Assembly (NCBI GenBank): GCA_902702965.1
Contig: CACRXP010000049.1
Coordinates: forward strand, 1,069,591 to 1,133,590
DNA length: 64,000 nucleotides
Direction: 5' to 3'
DNA from: Spirometra erinaceieuropaei
Lineage: Eukaryota > Platyhelminthes > Cestoda > Diphyllobothriidea > Diphyllobothriidae
Part shown: positions 10,660-24,344 of the stretch, in pieces
Numbering within the stretch: the stretch's first letter is position 1
How the letters are laid out: the number at the start of each line of letters is the position of its first letter
Translations under genes and position numbers: made by a program
The notes under the pieces: model-generated
Database searches by the model: none
What the model saw: only the letters and a program-made list of their open reading frames with translations
Told to the model about the DNA's origin: nothing

Positions 10660-12059
10660 GACAAAAGGGCGTCATTGTAATACCTCCAGCTACCACCCAC
10701 CACCCACATCTCCTTACTTTCTGTTCCAAGATATTTATTTTGATATCACCCATAGGTTATATTTCTAGAAAACGGAGTTCATTACTATAAGTGCGGTAGA
10801 GCCGAGCATTTTCAGTACTGAAGAATGAATCCTTTGGCGCGCTCTTCTAAAGAGCTCTGTCAAAAATCGGAAATCAGGGGGTGGAAAACTGGTATGTCAT
10901 ATTCCGTCTTCCCTGAAGCTGCCCACTATACCATGCCAATTTTGACCTATTTCGAAGTTCTTTGATCTGATAGCAGGTTAAGATAAATCAGAATCTATAT
11001 TGTTACTTCTCTGTTATGACATGGCCGTCTGAAAATCAGTCTAACATGGATCTACTTTTGTTCCGCTAGTCCATATTTGCTAGAACGCGTATGTAGTCAG
11101 TTAATATCTGACAGATAACACTGCCCGACGAAGGGTACTGTTGCAGAGCGGTTGAAACGAAAGATAAGCTGATGTAGGCAGGAAGCCAGCCATATGCCAG
11201 TAGCGTTAACCTGCCTATCATTTCGTTTAATATGGACCTGAGGCTCCCGTAGGCTGTAGTACAGCAACCAGTAGCTGATAAGGGAAAGTATAACCAGCAA
11301 AGCCAAGGCAGACTAGTAATGGCGTATTCGCAACTATCAATCAGTCGAGCCTCAAGCCCAGGTCGGGTTAGGTTTTTACCCCAGACAGATTGGTTAATGA
11401 GTCGGCTAGCTGACGTGGAATAATGTTTAACACTTTTTGGCGAGGATAGATACACTGAAACAAATTGGAAGGCTCGTATTGCGTCTCGCAATCAAGATGG
11501 GCCAGTGGACGCCAAATCCGTGTAGGGTTGTGCCTTGTTTATCGAAGCTAACGAGGAGTCAACTTGATAATACAACGTCATCTCAGGGGCTATCTGAATA
11601 AGGCCCAAATTGCCCTTCAGATTGTCCTGACGTTGCGTCGTGGAGAACGGACGACGACAGCAATGAACCCCCAAACCTCCCCCATCACTGTAATGTTCTA
11701 CCTTTTGTGAGGAAGCCAGCTACGAACGCCCAATATCTCGACCTGACAAGGAGCCACTGTTATTTCCAGCAGGCAGACTTTACAGCTGCGTTCGACGGTC
11801 AGGAATTTTGCTTTTCTTGGAGAACGTCATTTGAAATTCATTGACGGAAAGCAGGAAAAACGCACAGTACCCCGGGAAGTTCCACTTACTGAAAAACCGC
11901 CAGAACCCGCCGAACCCAGCCGAAGATCCCCAAAAAACTGATAAACAGGGTGACGAACTTTTCTCAGATGTTGGTCTGAACGTTTCCATTTGTGCGTCTT
12001 TGGGTCCGTGTAGGCTAGTATCCGTCGTTTCGATATTTTCGTCAGGGGATTTCAAACCT
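10660..12059. other. 3' flank of Hey
   Basis: No further exon or named repeat was found. The minus-strand frame at 11066-11491 has no recognisable domain. Confidence 0.4.
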
Positions 12060-12320
12060 TTCCTGTGGTCAGGTAGCCGCACCTGAGGTAAGCAAATCCC
12101 ATCCGCCTGTAATATGGAACCGGTGGTAATAGATTTTTTTACAAATGGGGCCGCGGAGCGCACAGGCGACGAGGTCAAGTAATTGTGTGCAAAAGAAAAG
12201 CTATTGAAGATGCTTGGTTGTACTTTGAGCGGATGAGAAATATTTGCCCTAACCCTAACGCCCCAACATTATTGTGTCCGTCGGGCGCGACTACATGATC
12301 ACATCTTAGTCCTTTCCTAC
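12060..12320 (+). repeat. Repeat related to 280-610
   Basis: TAGCCGCACCTGAGGTAAGC, GTAATATGGAACCGGTGGTA, GGTTGTACTTTGAGC and GCCCTAACCCTAACG follow the same order as in 280-610. The telomere-like part is only two units here. The open minus-strand frame at 11780-12178 overlaps this repeat and I do not regard it as a gene. Confidence 0.5.
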
Positions 12321-12741
12321 TCGCAAATTCACTAATAACATACAAGGATACGCCCCACACTCCGCTCAAAAGGTTATTGATTTATTGGGTCAGCCTGTTA
12401 GTGACAAATGTTTAACAACCAAGACTGGCCTACTTTTTATACATACCAGGCCATAAATTCGCCTATTTGAGTAGTGATCTCCCCCAATACGAGTTGAGGT
12501 AAGTAGGGCTGAAAAGTTAATTAGTATTTTAGGCAAATTTAGTCAAGTTATCTGCGTGGACCTTTGGCCGACAATGGAACGCACGAAGAAGTGCCAGTTA
12601 TAGTGATGACACTGACCGTGGAGCCACCCGGCGTCCGAAGGCGGCTAAAGGTGGATTATAATGCTTGGTGGTGCGGGGGGGGGGAATAAAAGCAGCTGCA
12701 CTTTCGTCTGTCGACACATATTTGTTAACCGAATGCCCGGG

Positions 12742-13482
12742 GGTCAGATCGCAGTTCGTAGCCTGGCATGGGGAAGCTAAGCTAACACTAAAAACTTAAT
12801 CTAATCGTAAAGCCTTAACCAAAACATTAACCCTAAAAACTAACCCTAGCATTAACCGTAAAACCTAAAGCTAAAACCCTCGCTCTAAGACATAATCGAA
12901 ACACAGAAACCTAATCCTAACCTTAACCCTTAAGCCCTAACCTTAACTCTTAACGCCACCACTAACGTAAACCCTAAAACCTAACCCTAAACTTAACCCT
13001 AAAGCCCTAACGCTAGCACAAAAATCCTAAACCTAACCTTAAACCCCAGCCCTAACCTTAACCCTAAACCCTAACCTCAACCCTAAAACCTCAACTTCAC
13101 ACTAACCCTAAAAACTAACATCAAACTTAACCCTGAAGCATAAGCCTAACCCAACAATCATAACCCTAATCCCAAAGCCCAACCCTAACATTAACCATTA
13201 AACCTAACTCTGAACTTAACCCTAAACCCTAACCTTAACCTAAAACCCAACCCTAAAACTCGAATCCCAAAACGCAAACCCTAACCTAAAACTTAATCCT
13301 AAGCCTAACCCTAACCCTCACTAAGCTCAACAACCTGACCGGAACAGGCGACCTGCCTAACTCAGTAGAAACACACCTACTCATAACCAGTTTCCTCGAT
13401 AAGGGAAACACACTTGCTGATTACAAGTAAGTACGTCAACAGTATCGACTCACACTGTCTGGCTACGAACTGCGATCTTACC
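12742..13482. mobile_element. hAT-like non-autonomous element filled with telomere-like repeats
   Basis: Terminal inverted repeats AGATCGCAGTTCGTAGCC (12746-12763) and its complement (13461-13478) match exactly and extend outward imperfectly to 12742 and 13482. The flanks TGCCCGGG (12734-12741) and TGCCCGAC (13483-13490) look like a worn 8-bp target duplication. The interior from about 12780 to 13325 is an irregular array of CCTAACC / CCCTAAA-type units, on the plus strand. No transposase is encoded. The terminal repeats are shared with 40068-40503. Confidence 0.65.
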
Positions 13483-13489
13483 TGCCCGA

Positions 13490-16400
13490 CTGTTAACACA
13501 GGCTAAAATGAGAGTTTTAAGAAATAGCGGAGAAGAAGGAGACTCGATTGTGTGAGAGCTTTATTTCCCGGTTAGCAAATTTCCCTTCCAGACGAAGTAA
13601 AAATGCTAGTCATCATCTGCTGACGGAGTATGCGGGCTTGCCAGTGCTAACATAGTGTGATTGGACAGCAAACGCGACTGCGGGTAGGGGGTTAGGTATA
13701 TGTGTGAGGTAAGGAAAAGCTATGGAGAACTGTCTACAATATCCTTTAAAGTAAGGGCTGTTTGGCTGAGTTTTTGGTCGGCCCTTCACGGGCAGAATAA
13801 TATCCGCTGACCGGTACCGCCCCGAGGAGTTGGCGCTACTGAAATGTCTACATTGGTTCGTTGCTCTGCATGCCCACACGTAATTCCTTAGTAAGAAGAA
13901 AACTCATTTTAAAGAAATTCGGCACGGAAGGCAGTCGGGTTGTAAAAAATATTTGAAGCACTGTTAGCTGAACTGTACATGTCTGCCCGCAAAACAGCAG
14001 TGTTCAAATGCTGATGGATTTGTTAAACAACAGTTAGTATTTTCTTACCCCGAGCACATACTTAATTTTTCATCGTAAATGGTTCTTCATCATAGATCCG
14101 TAAGGGTGCTCAAGTCGTTTAATTAGTCCAGCATACTTCTGCCGAATGAGAACCTTCGAACAAGAGTTCAGTTCATATTCACCAGAATTCTTATCGGTCT
14201 CCAAATTTTCGTCAAAAAACTCTTAAATACTTTCCGCAGATTTTGACTGTGCCATCTCAAACTAATCGAATTGACCGTGAGAATTTCAGTTATGATCGGA
14301 ATGCAATTTTTAATAGCCAATGAAGCTTTCGAAGTTTGGCTAGCTAGCTCATAACTTAAATCTGTTGATTGATCACTCGGAGAAAGGGTTTTTAAATCAA
14401 AGTGCATCTGGCAGGCAATGAATTAAAAGTCGGAATCTTATGCTCTGCGTCAAAATGCAGGCAAATACCAAGGTTAATCCCACTTAACAGGATGACCGCG
14501 TGGCTGGATCAAGATCCCAGTTTTCCGCTAATTTGTACGACGTTACGAGGAACCTGGAGAAAGAACCGGGGCAAGTGCTATCAACCAGCAAAACTCATTT
14601 GCAATAATCATTGGGGATCTCCGGTTATGGTCAGAAAAGGAAGAACAACGGGTCCTCTCCCTTCTGACCTTCTACAAAGTCTCTCTAAATACCGTAAACT
14701 TCGATCAAGGAAGTGCACTTTTTCTCGAAACTGCGAAGTACTCGCCCTAGACCCCAAAATTTTCTTTAATCAGTACTGACTTTACATGAATAAAATAAAC
14801 CAAATCCCCGACGATTAAGAATCTGTCCAGCTCCCAAGGCTCTCTTCCATGCTTTGTCAACTTCTCTCAGACATCTGGACTAAATGTCTACACTTCGTCC
14901 ATAGCCTGTACTTTAATGAAAAAGCGATGGGTGTGATTTGAACCTATGTAAAATATATGCCCTAGTTCTCTTCGCTGTTCGATCCGGAAGTAATGCTTGG
15001 GTTGTCTGTAATCTGAAGAAAATTCGGTTCCAAAAGACCACACAAGTTTGTCCAAGGACTCCAATAAGTACACAGACCTTTTCTGTACTACAAAACTGCT
15101 CACAAACTATAAACTAATTTTAGTAGATCATTCCTAAGAGTAGGCGGTCAAATTCCTCCAGCCGGGGTATGTTTTTCCAAGCTCCTGTTCTAAATCTTGA
15201 GCCGGCGGCTGCCCTCTAAGTTCGAGATCGCGGTCGATCAACTTCCCCTCCAAAATAGCTTTTACTTCGACAGATTCAGTCAGCCAAAACACTCAGTAGC
15301 CTTCATTTAATGTAAATTTCTCAAAGGGTTTTGACCAAAGGTAAGATTTGCCAGTATCTGCCCTTCTCCACCAAACGCTCTTCTTGCGTCCTCCCTATCA
15401 TACCATCGTCTTCATACCTTCGTACTTTCATAAAACCTGTTTCGTAGTATGATTTTTGGAGTTCACAAACGGCCGTCTCTGAGGACTTTGCCTCACACTC
15501 TAATTGATAAGGGCTAAGTTTTAGGGTAAAGATAAAGAGATGAATGCATTTTATTCCGAGAGTATCATTCCAGACTGTTCGCCAAATACGTCCTCTATTC
15601 ATGTGGCCAGAATACACATTTAGCAGACGACGAAAGAGTGAAGGGGTCTACATAAAACCGTGCAGTTCGAGACTTCGTTTCTGCGTTTTGAAAGACTTCG
15701 GAAAGACTTCTGTGCAATTAATTCAAGGTGAAGGCGGTGGATAACATCAGTCAGAATTCGATCAGAAAATTGTTGACCGCTATAAAACGTCCTCGTATTG
15801 TGATATCAGTCAAGAGGACATAAGAAACACCGACATCAATAGAGCGAATTAGGAGGACGCGTCTTTTTTTAAACAAAGCACGAAAAATAACCGGAGATTA
15901 ATAAAGAATTAGAAGGGGAACGAAGGTATCTGTAAATATCCAGATTAGGGGGTGTGGTCAACAGCAAATGTAATAAGGAAGTCTACACACTCTATCAAAA
16001 GGGGTTAATTATGAAGGAGAAATGAGAGACTTGAGGCCAGAGTAACACCAAGGTGCCGGACGGAAGTTGTTTCGTTGGGAAGAATGTCATATGATTCAGG
16101 AATGGGAGAGGGTCGCAATCGAAACTCCTCCTGAACTGATTTCCGACTGCAAAGTAAAAGATCATTTTCCAACAACCATACAAAGCACATGATCTGCATT
16201 TATGAGGAAATAAAGTCTGATTGTATGGTCTAAATCATTTATATTTTATATTCGGTTATTTCCAGTCAGGAGAGTACCACCATAGGCAAATCAACCGAAG
16301 AACAACAAATTATTGCACACCCATTCTTAACAAAGATTTACATTAAAAAACGACAGGCGTGCAAAAATAATTTAATAAGCGCGTTTAGAAGCCAACTGCC

Positions 16401-18660
16401 TGATGCAAACTAAAAAGGTCCCAGGATTGTTTCGTCCCTGTCACGCATGGCTATAAAGGTTGGCCGGCTTACTTTCCAACATGCAGTACTGATTAACCTC
16501 TCACAAATAATCGCCACTGGTAGCCTTCCTCCTATTAAGGTTGTCTCTGCGCATGCCTCCTAGCAACCCACTTGCTTTTGAATGACGCGGTTTACAGAAT
16601 GTTCCCCACCTAGCCTGTATTGCCTCAGCCTAGAACGCTGATCTGGTAGCTAATTCGAGCGAGGGAGGTGGGGAACTCTGGCCCCGGAAGCCGATGACAC
16701 GAAAGCTGCCATTTTTACTCTTTGACCCCAATCTTGTTTACACGCGTTGGAAGGGGACAACTGCAACGGATCCTGCAGGCAACGTGGTTTTCAAGTCGAA
16801 TTGGCACGTGTCAGCAGCGATTATGATGCCTGCAATAACGTTTGCTGAGGAAGGGGACAGGAGGAAGTTAGCGGCGGAGGGGAGGGAAGAGTGACATTCG
16901 TCGCCTCCAGCTACACGTTGTTACCGGGCCAAACAGTCATATGTCAGGCGGTACCGGGGGACCGACCCGTAAACAAATAGTACTGCTGAGGGAGCCAAAG
17001 GTTGATGCAAATTAAGATGGCGACGCAAAGCTCAAGAAACAGAAAATGGGGGAGGCGTCTTGCTGACGTTTTCCTAATTTCAAAAAGGTCATAAGCAAAC
17101 GCGGGAGGGTAGGGGATTCGGAGAGGTTGCAAAGGGAACTTTAGGGGTAGCCCAACACACGAGGTCTAAACCGATATAAACTGACACCCGACAAGATTGT
17201 TAAAACTGCAAAAGGAGTTTGGGACAGCAGCCGCTTGCTGACAGGAAACAAACCACAAATGGTCATTGTCGTGCCCCTAACTTTGCCTTTTAGGCTTTTC
17301 CAGCAGCGCAGCTATTACCAGCAGTAGTGATGGGGGGTTAGTAAAACCATCGGCGGCCGACTTTGGTGGCGCTCTGTATGTTTAACGATGTAGTAAGAGC
17401 TATGTAGGACGTAGGTTCACTGATAGGGTTACGAAACGTGCTCGTACCTTTGTGCTTTGGACCTCAGTCTAGAGTCCTCCAAGCAGCCGCACAGTGACCA
17501 CTAGTGTGGGTAAAAGCAGATTACAGACAAAAACCAAGGGAGACAGGAATGGCCATTTCGGAATTATTAACCGTCGGCAGCCTTAATCAAACCCAGGCTT
17601 GCACCATCTGAGTCTCGATCGCGGGTTTTTGGCTATCGTGCGTTATTCAGTCCAACGGTCTGTCATTTTGGCCAGGGACCCATTGCTCTGTCCGATGCGA
17701 TCGGAGATATTAACGACGTTGAAAGTGAGTTCACTGATCGAGTTACGGAACGTGCTCGTCCCAATGAAGGCATTTTCGGAAGCTGAGATCACGATAGTCT
17801 GTGGTTGTTGGGTTTCAAGACGGTACTCATCACTTCGATGTCTTCTTTCGCGTACTGAAAACCCCTCACTTGCTCCACACTAATTGGTGAATCTCTGGGG
17901 ACTCAATAAGTTTTCACCATCGAGCTCTGTCCTAGAAAGTGGATGGGTCGCATTTACTGCCGCGAACGTGACAATGATTTTAAAACAAGATGCACGAATA
18001 GCAGTCATTCGAAAGGATACCTGGCAAGCAGTAAAAATATAATTCAAATAACGGCAGCTGAAAGGAATGATAGTTGTCATCTCGATTCGAAAGTATCTAT
18101 TCAAAAACGGTAATTTTCATGAAAGAAGATGATGCCAAGGATGTCGGTTAAGGGTTCGAAGTTGTGTGATGACTCACAAAAGGCAGAAATTTCGCCGTAT
18201 CTAGAGGACGCCAATTTCGTGATCGGGACGTCTGGAGAACAGGGCCGTCAGTTGAATTGATTCACTGTGATCCGGAAAGCGGCCAAATGAATACTTCAGT
18301 GTACACCAAGGAATTACCTAACACCTTTCACACGCTTGAGAACAACTTTACAATAATTTCTGTCGAGGCAACATCCCCGTAGAACTTAAAACATAGATGA
18401 GTTAGTTACTTACGTCCTGGAAATTTTAAAGTTATGTGAATGGTTCAAAAATTACTCGTACACAGTCGCCTATTAAGGCAAATAAACATATATACATAAC
18501 CATTTTCGGAATACCCAAAATTGGACAGTGTTAGCAAGGGGTCAATAAAATAGTAATGAAGTAGGACTGACAATTCTCTGCTGCGCCGATTACAAGTCAG
18601 GTTTGGATAGTATTTATTTGTCCAGTCTGTCTTCTCCCCTGTGAGTGCCAACCACATGTA
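13490..18660. other. 5.2 kb without recognised content
   Basis: Short frames on both strands show no domain and no codon signal. A short direct repeat, CACTGAT..G.GTTACG.AACGTGCTCGT, occurs at 17419 and 17733. Otherwise I see nothing. Confidence 0.4.
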
Positions 18661-18664
18661 TTGC

Positions 18665-18842
18665 GACTTTAAAATTCCCCCAGAAATTAACCAATAAGCT
18701 GAAGTAAATCAGTTTATTTGAGGCTCTTGGGCTAAGGCTGAAATCTGATATGAATATCTGGACCGATGTCCAGCAGCCACAGTGGAGTAGCTGCGTAAAA
18801 TTTATAAACTGCCAACAGGCAGTCAGTAATACATTCAGAAGT
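18665..18842. repeat. Partial R3 sequence beside the MITE
   Basis: CCAGAAATTAACCAATAAGC, AATCAGTTTATTTGAGG and CAACAGGCAGTCAGTAATAC match, inverted or in part, 45175-45320 next to the other R3 copy. Confidence 0.4.
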
Positions 18843-19353
18843 AGCACGATATACCATACTTGATGGCACAGGCGCCAGTTAAAAGTCCAGGCACGTGTTT
18901 ACCAATATTCTGCCCCCGAATGACACAGTTTAGAGGGGGTTTGGCTAATCGGTGGGTCCTCCAGGGTTCCCATGTGCCTTTCTGGTAGATAGTCCAGTTT
19001 CGAAACTGTGAGTCCTCAATTTCCCCAGAAATTAATTGCCAAAATGAATTCGATCATGCTCTTTGACACTCGTAGGCTCGTACTGGAATTTTATGTGTGC
19101 AGTTGAATCCATGAGTCTCAAATGAAGTTATCTACTCCAAGTTGATGATTACTTTCCGAGGAAATAAAAATTCGCAATTCCAAACCTGGAGTATCTACCA
19201 GAAAAAAACGCAGCAAATGCTGGGGAACCCACCAATTAGCTGAATTCATCTAAGCTGTGTCATGCAGCGGCAGAATATCGACAAAATACGTGTCTGGGCT
19301 TTTAGCCAGCATCTGTGCTCTCAAGTAATGGTATATCGTGCCACGATTGCGAA
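18843..19353. mobile_element. R3 fold-back MITE
   Basis: The left end GTAGCACGATATACCAT (18843) and right end ATGGTATATCGTGCCAC (to about 19353) are inverted repeats. The arms stay complementary for about 150 bp (for example CCAGGGTTCCCATG..TTTCTGGTAGATA with TATCTACCAGAAA..GCTGGGGAACCCACC). It encodes nothing. Confidence 0.65.
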
Positions 19354-19377
19354 CCACTTGCTTCTCATGATGACAAA

Positions 19378-19540
19378 ACTCATCTGATCGGTCGCCACTT
19401 AAGGGCGTTTGCGAAGCACCTTTTGTAGCCACTTGTTCTCCAAATGTGCCACTTCAGGCCTCAGAGGGTAGGGCTTATCGCGCTTCACGGTAAAAGCACT
19501 CGAAGCTTAAGAGGTCCCTTAAGTCCGCCTTGGCAGGGCT
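19378..19540 (-). repeat. Fragment of the segment A family
   Basis: AACTCATCTGATCGGTCGCC and the later CACGGTAAAAGCACTCGAAG match CAACTCATCTGAACGGTTAC (about 21700) and CACGGTAAATCCACTCGAAA (about 21810) in segment A. Only the outer part is present. Confidence 0.45.
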
Positions 19541-20639
19541 CCAAGAAGGTCCCTAGTATTGCAGCCTGTACCTGTCTGGTTCATGAATACGATCCAATGT
19601 AACCCTCGTCCGCAGCTAACAGCGCAACTACTAGCAACGGTTTCATTCAGAGGAACGACGACAGTATTGGGTGACCGGTTAGGCTATTACTCTGGTAAGC
19701 CCCATACCTGACCGTCGATGTATTTAAAGGCATATTCAAACGCCCAGTTCTTGGCAGTCGATGCCGGTCCAATTTCAGGACATTGTTTAAGGGTATTATT
19801 CAGCTCGATGCGCCCGTTTGAAGAGTACAATCTCCGCTTTTACACCACAATAATTGAAGGCTATAAAAGCAGCTAATTCTTGCTTGTATGAGAAGTCGTA
19901 ATGTGCAGCATTCTCCGTTTGACCTACGAATTCGACCAGCCATACTTACATCGTCACACCTCACATGGGTATAAAGGTAAATTGGCCAGGCGGAAGGGTT
20001 CCTGTCAGGCGGTATAGATATGAATCTGACTAAGTCGAAAGCGATAAGGTGTTGGACCACCAAGTAGACGACAACCCCAAAAATGTACCCAAAATTTCAA
20101 TGTGACTACAAACATCCCTTATTATTCACCGTTCCCATTGTTTGAAATTTCATTCTCTTCCTTAACATATCAGCAGCGGTATATCCAAAGTCCGTTACTT
20201 TTCGAAAATTGCCTTTTGTTTAATTTGTTAATTATCACGCTAACTTTCTTTGCCAAATGACAGCCTACGATAAGACTTTTGTCAGGAATTTATCTATTAT
20301 CTGTGTCTTCTTGCTCAACGTCCTGTGTGTCGCCCCACCCGTAAAACTCCCCCCCCCCTACCATCATTTAACGGATGACACGGTCCACAGGTTAGTTCAC
20401 GTCATTTGAGGGCCCTACACCCTATCGTTGCCACTAAGTCTTCCGAAGGTGGTGAGTTAGTTATAATCTCATTTTAAGGAAGACATTTTTTGTGAAAACA
20501 TGAGGGGCTGATTTAATTCTTCAGGTGTTTCTGATTGTGCTGATTACTTGGCAGACCACGACCGATGGACAGTAACTCTACAAAATGCTAACGTTAAATA
20601 CGGAAATTAACGAATCTCAGAAAATCGCATTCCTTCTTC

Positions 20640-21850
20640 CCTGACTGCTCATCGAATTGAGTCTTTTGCGTTTTGGCCTAAGACGGCCACGAGTTACATT
20701 TATACCCTCACAATCTGCAATTATGTCACGAACAAAGTGTCCAAATACTAGCCATGCGATGTGACACTTGAAAGGTAGTACAAATAATTATAATTAGCAC
20801 TACTGAAGGTGGTCAGTTGAATACCATTTCTTTTCAGCCAGGATTTTTAAGGACGGCAGTCTTTATGATGAGATGAAATGCTGCGGATATTCTCTAAGTG
20901 AGCTTTGATTTGTGATAACTTGGCTGGACGCACACAAATGGCAGTAATCTCGCAATATTTACAACCTGCCAAATTCTGAGCGTCCACACAGTTTCCAAGG
21001 CTGTACACATGTCCATTGCTCTGGATAACGAAGGGGCTTAGGAAGCAAATTAATACCTTCCGGTGAAAGGTGTCATCCTGCGAAATTGGAATACAGTTGG
21101 GAACATGACTTCCTACTACCCCCAGTGTACTCCAAAGGGCTATGACTTTTTGACGATTGTCAGTTGTGAACTCAACAGACTCACTTGACTCAATAGGCCC
21201 AGCCGGTTCTGACACACTACCGAAGTCCGCGTTGTCAATAAAAATGTTTTGAATTTTTTTCGTTGTGAGGTCTTCCCTGAAGTGCCATGTGTTGCACTGA
21301 AGCAGGCTGGGCCATTTATGCTCTGATGACTCTATTCAGCTGTTTCTCTGTGCTTCCTCATGCGGCAAAGGATCATTCTAAAAACAACTTGACAAATTTC
21401 GCATTACTACATGCTGCCTTGTTGTGATTTGTTCCTATACGCTCCCTCCTCATTTCATCCCAAAAACCACTTAGAATGAAATTTTTGTTCTTCTAAGGCG
21501 TTCAGGTGAAACAAAGCGTTCATAAATTATCCAGAAACACCACCCATTGAACCAGGCACACATACTAGCCCCTGGTCGGAATACAAAGCACGAGCAATGA
21601 GCAAGGCGCCAATAAATTACAATTAGTGTCTGCAAGTGGAACTGGCAGTTCTGCGTTACCTTTCCTTGTGGGTGTTAACTACAAGTCCTTCGACATGACT
21701 CAACTCATCTGAACGGTTACCTCCTGAAGACATTTACAGGGCATGTTTGTATCTTCTTGTGCTTGCCACTTCAAGGTTCGAGAAGTAGCACTAATTATAT
21801 CTCACGGTAAATCCACTCGAAAGAGGAGAGGTTCTCTACTGACGCATCAG
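20640..21850 (-). repeat. Segment A with a conserved 122-codon open frame
   Basis: The minus strand matches 31455-32612 along its whole length. Within it the frame at 20847-21215 (minus) is open for 122 codons from a GTG and differs from its partner at about 19 positions. The DNA of that part is about 91% identical by eye, clearly more than the flanks (about 70%). Conserved words are RQKVIALWS, VPNCIPIS, HRKVLICFLSPFVIQSNGH, SLGNCVDAQNLAGCKYCEITAICVRP. I do not recognise the family. There is no ATG here, so it may be a fragment of an element's larger protein. Confidence 0.6.
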
Positions 21851-22369
21851 CCCTCCCGAGACTTAAATAACGCCCATATTATTACCGCCTTTTCCACAGT
21901 TTAATGAATGCTGCCCAATCTGCAAAGCAGTGGCCGAAGGACTAACCTTCCGTTCTCATCTTACGTTCCGCTTCTTATTGGCTATTCGTAAGCCCGAACT
22001 TGTCGTAATTTCTTGACTACCATCAGCGCACTCTTCATCCGCGATCCAGGGCTTTTTCATTTCAAAATATTTTGTGATTGCGAGAAAAAAACCGAAAAAA
22101 ACACCATCAGTGTTGATGCGAAATGTTTGACCCATGCATTCAAGGGATTTTCTTCTCCCATAATCTCATCAAAAATGCTGTAGCCGTTTAAATAAATAGA
22201 GCTTACTGATGTCAAAACGCCGGGCTATTTGGCTGTTTTGAAATACTTGGAGCTGTATTAAGTACCGTCTTTATACATCATAGCCGAGAAACTAGTTCAC
22301 AGATTCCGACTAGATCTGGACCATCAGACGTTGTTGAAAAACTAAACATATTGACATTACAGTTCGGCC

Positions 22370-22630
22370 ATCGGTAAAGATCATGTCCACGGTGTGCGCG
22401 ACAGTATAGCGGGTGGGAGGACGGTGGATTACACATGAGTTAGTTCCTAGGGTTAGCAGACTTTCACAGCATCTATCACACTTTCTCCTCCCTCATTCAC
22501 CTGGGCCGGATGCCAAAACGGAGTCAAGAAGACCGAAGGCGGGATCAGACGTAGCAACTGACAAAGCCAAACACCCCATCTACATGCGTGGCCAGCGCAC
22601 AATGGACCAGGATTTCACACAAACAAGATA
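22370..22630 (+). repeat. R1 repeat copy
   Basis: It begins TTACAGTTCGGCCATCGGT and contains ATGTCCACGGTGTGC, then the CACTTTCTCCTCCC tract, CAAGAAGACCGAAGGCGGG and AATGGACCAGGATTTCACAC. The order of blocks is the same as in the copy at 3207. Confidence 0.6.
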
Positions 22631-23504
22631 GGAGAATGCTCGGGTCCTATGTGAGTAGGATTGTCCTGTTGGGTATGGTAAAATGCTGATGTTGCTGTCT
22701 TACTATCTGTCCTGAGAGGACCATCATTTGGAAAGCTAGCAACTCACGGATTTCAGTTCACCGTCGTGGTTTAAGAGCTCGTTACGTTATCTTTGATGAG
22801 AAATATGCGATGAGTGCCGTGTGGACGGAGCCCCCAAGGGTAAAATTCACTCCCTCTCCTTCTCTTTTTCTTAGTCCAGATGCAATTCTACTTTCCTAAT
22901 CGATCAACTATCGGACGCGATGATTGGACGCAAGTGACCGCCGCGACATGAACCTGCGCCCAGGCCTGCAAAATCACTCCATATGTATGGTATTTATTGT
23001 GGGCACCAGTCCAAAGAGTGCGTGCCGTACTCTGGTCTGACCTTCGCGGTGGTCATGTGCAACTTTCGCGTGGTTCGTTGTAGGGAGGGACACTATTTTT
23101 TCGGAAAAGAAGTTGGTATCCGGATGCTTCACATCTCTCAAAGTCAACACTCGTTGAGAATTGTGTCTGAGTCAGAGGAAATACGATCTCCAACTTTTCC
23201 TAATGCTTCTATGCACAGGAAAGTACAGGTACCATGCCTCTAAGTTGAAAACTTTGACAGGAATCGGGCGCACTCTGCTTGTATGATTTTCAGCATGAAA
23301 CTTCAGTTACGGGTTCTCAACACGAGTTCCTGACAGATGAGTAAGAGATCGGGGCTATGCGAAAGTGTATTTTCATGAAAGTGGCCAACGTGAACACAAA
23401 CTCGAACAATTCCATGCAAGTGGGTTCGAAACTTCATATTGATATGAACGATCGGTGAGCGCCCCCTACCATATAATTACATAAAGACTAAGCAGTTACA
23501 CACC

Positions 23505-23800
23505 GCCCAACGTCGCATCCGACGAAGTTCACCGTGTGCTCCACAGCAAGATGCAGCAGGCGCGGCGACTTGCGCGCGAATTAGTTTATATCGAGAGTAG
23601 ACTTGCGCAACATCTACCGCACCCTCTCCTCCCCTCCTGAGGCCGGTGTCAAGACAGAGCCAAGAAGATCGGAAGCGATGTGGGCGCAGGTGGATGGCGC
23701 CGTCGAACCCGCACCTGGGCGCTCCACTCCACATTCTCCCGGTCCATAACTTGACCAGGATTTTGACCAGCAAGAACGGCAGAAAGGACGTGGATGACTC
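23505..23800 (+). repeat. R1 repeat copy
   Basis: It contains TTCACCGTGTGCTCCACAGCA, GCGAATTAGTTTATA, CAACATCTACCGCACCCTC, AGCCAAGAAGATCGGAAGC, CTGGGCGCTCCACTCCAC and CCAGGATTTTGACCAG, in the family order. Open frames on both strands here are repeat by-products. Confidence 0.6.
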
Positions 23801-24344
23801 GGTGGCCATGTACACGACCTGCATACCCAGGTGGAGCGCAAGCGTATCTACCACCTGACCGGTACCGGAGAGCTACCCGCGTACACCAGGCTGCGAGGGC
23901 CATAGTTTGCTGATCATGGCATAGCAGACGCTCACAAACCTTGGCCCCCAGAAGGGTGACATACAGCCCTGCATTGGCATGGGCCATCATCCATCAAAGG
24001 CTCATTAACTGGCCATTCAGCGATAGAAAGGCATTACCCATCAAGTGGCACATACTCCTCACATGTTCGAGAATGCGACAGGTCGCATTAGGAAGGAGCC
24101 GTGACAATCTTGCTCTCAGCCCTCCAGTTCGTCGCTCACACAAACACACAACTGCGCAAACTGCGTGAACTGAGTTGAGGCGTCAATCGGCAGCCTTCTA
24201 AGCCACGGCGCTTGTCGTACCGTACTAGTCTTAGAATCAGATCACACATGCAGCAGAGGAGCCGCATGGAATAGGAGCCGAAAAGCGCACTTCCCAATTG
24301 CGTGGGATGTGGCAATCGAGTGCTTACAGTGGGGGTATTATTGT

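Noticed and set aside
11120..11175. CCGACGA ... GAAACG on the plus strand, hammerhead-like
   Set aside because: The core has C in place of the invariant U, and the 3' side lacks the ACGT and a cleavage triplet; too weak to call.
11995..12060. CTGACGA ... CGAAACGAC on the minus strand, hammerhead-like
   Set aside because: Only seven bases separate the two core blocks and they cannot form helix II.
11780..12178. 132-codon open frame on the minus strand
   Set aside because: It overlaps the repeat at 12060-12320 and shows no domain; probably repeat by-product.
12780..13325. Telomere or chromosome-fusion scar
   Set aside because: The array lies between terminal inverted repeats with a target duplication, so a transposon explains it better.
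23477..23990. Overlapping long open frames on both strands
   Set aside because: They fall on the R1 repeat, whose GC-rich sequence has few stops in any frame.
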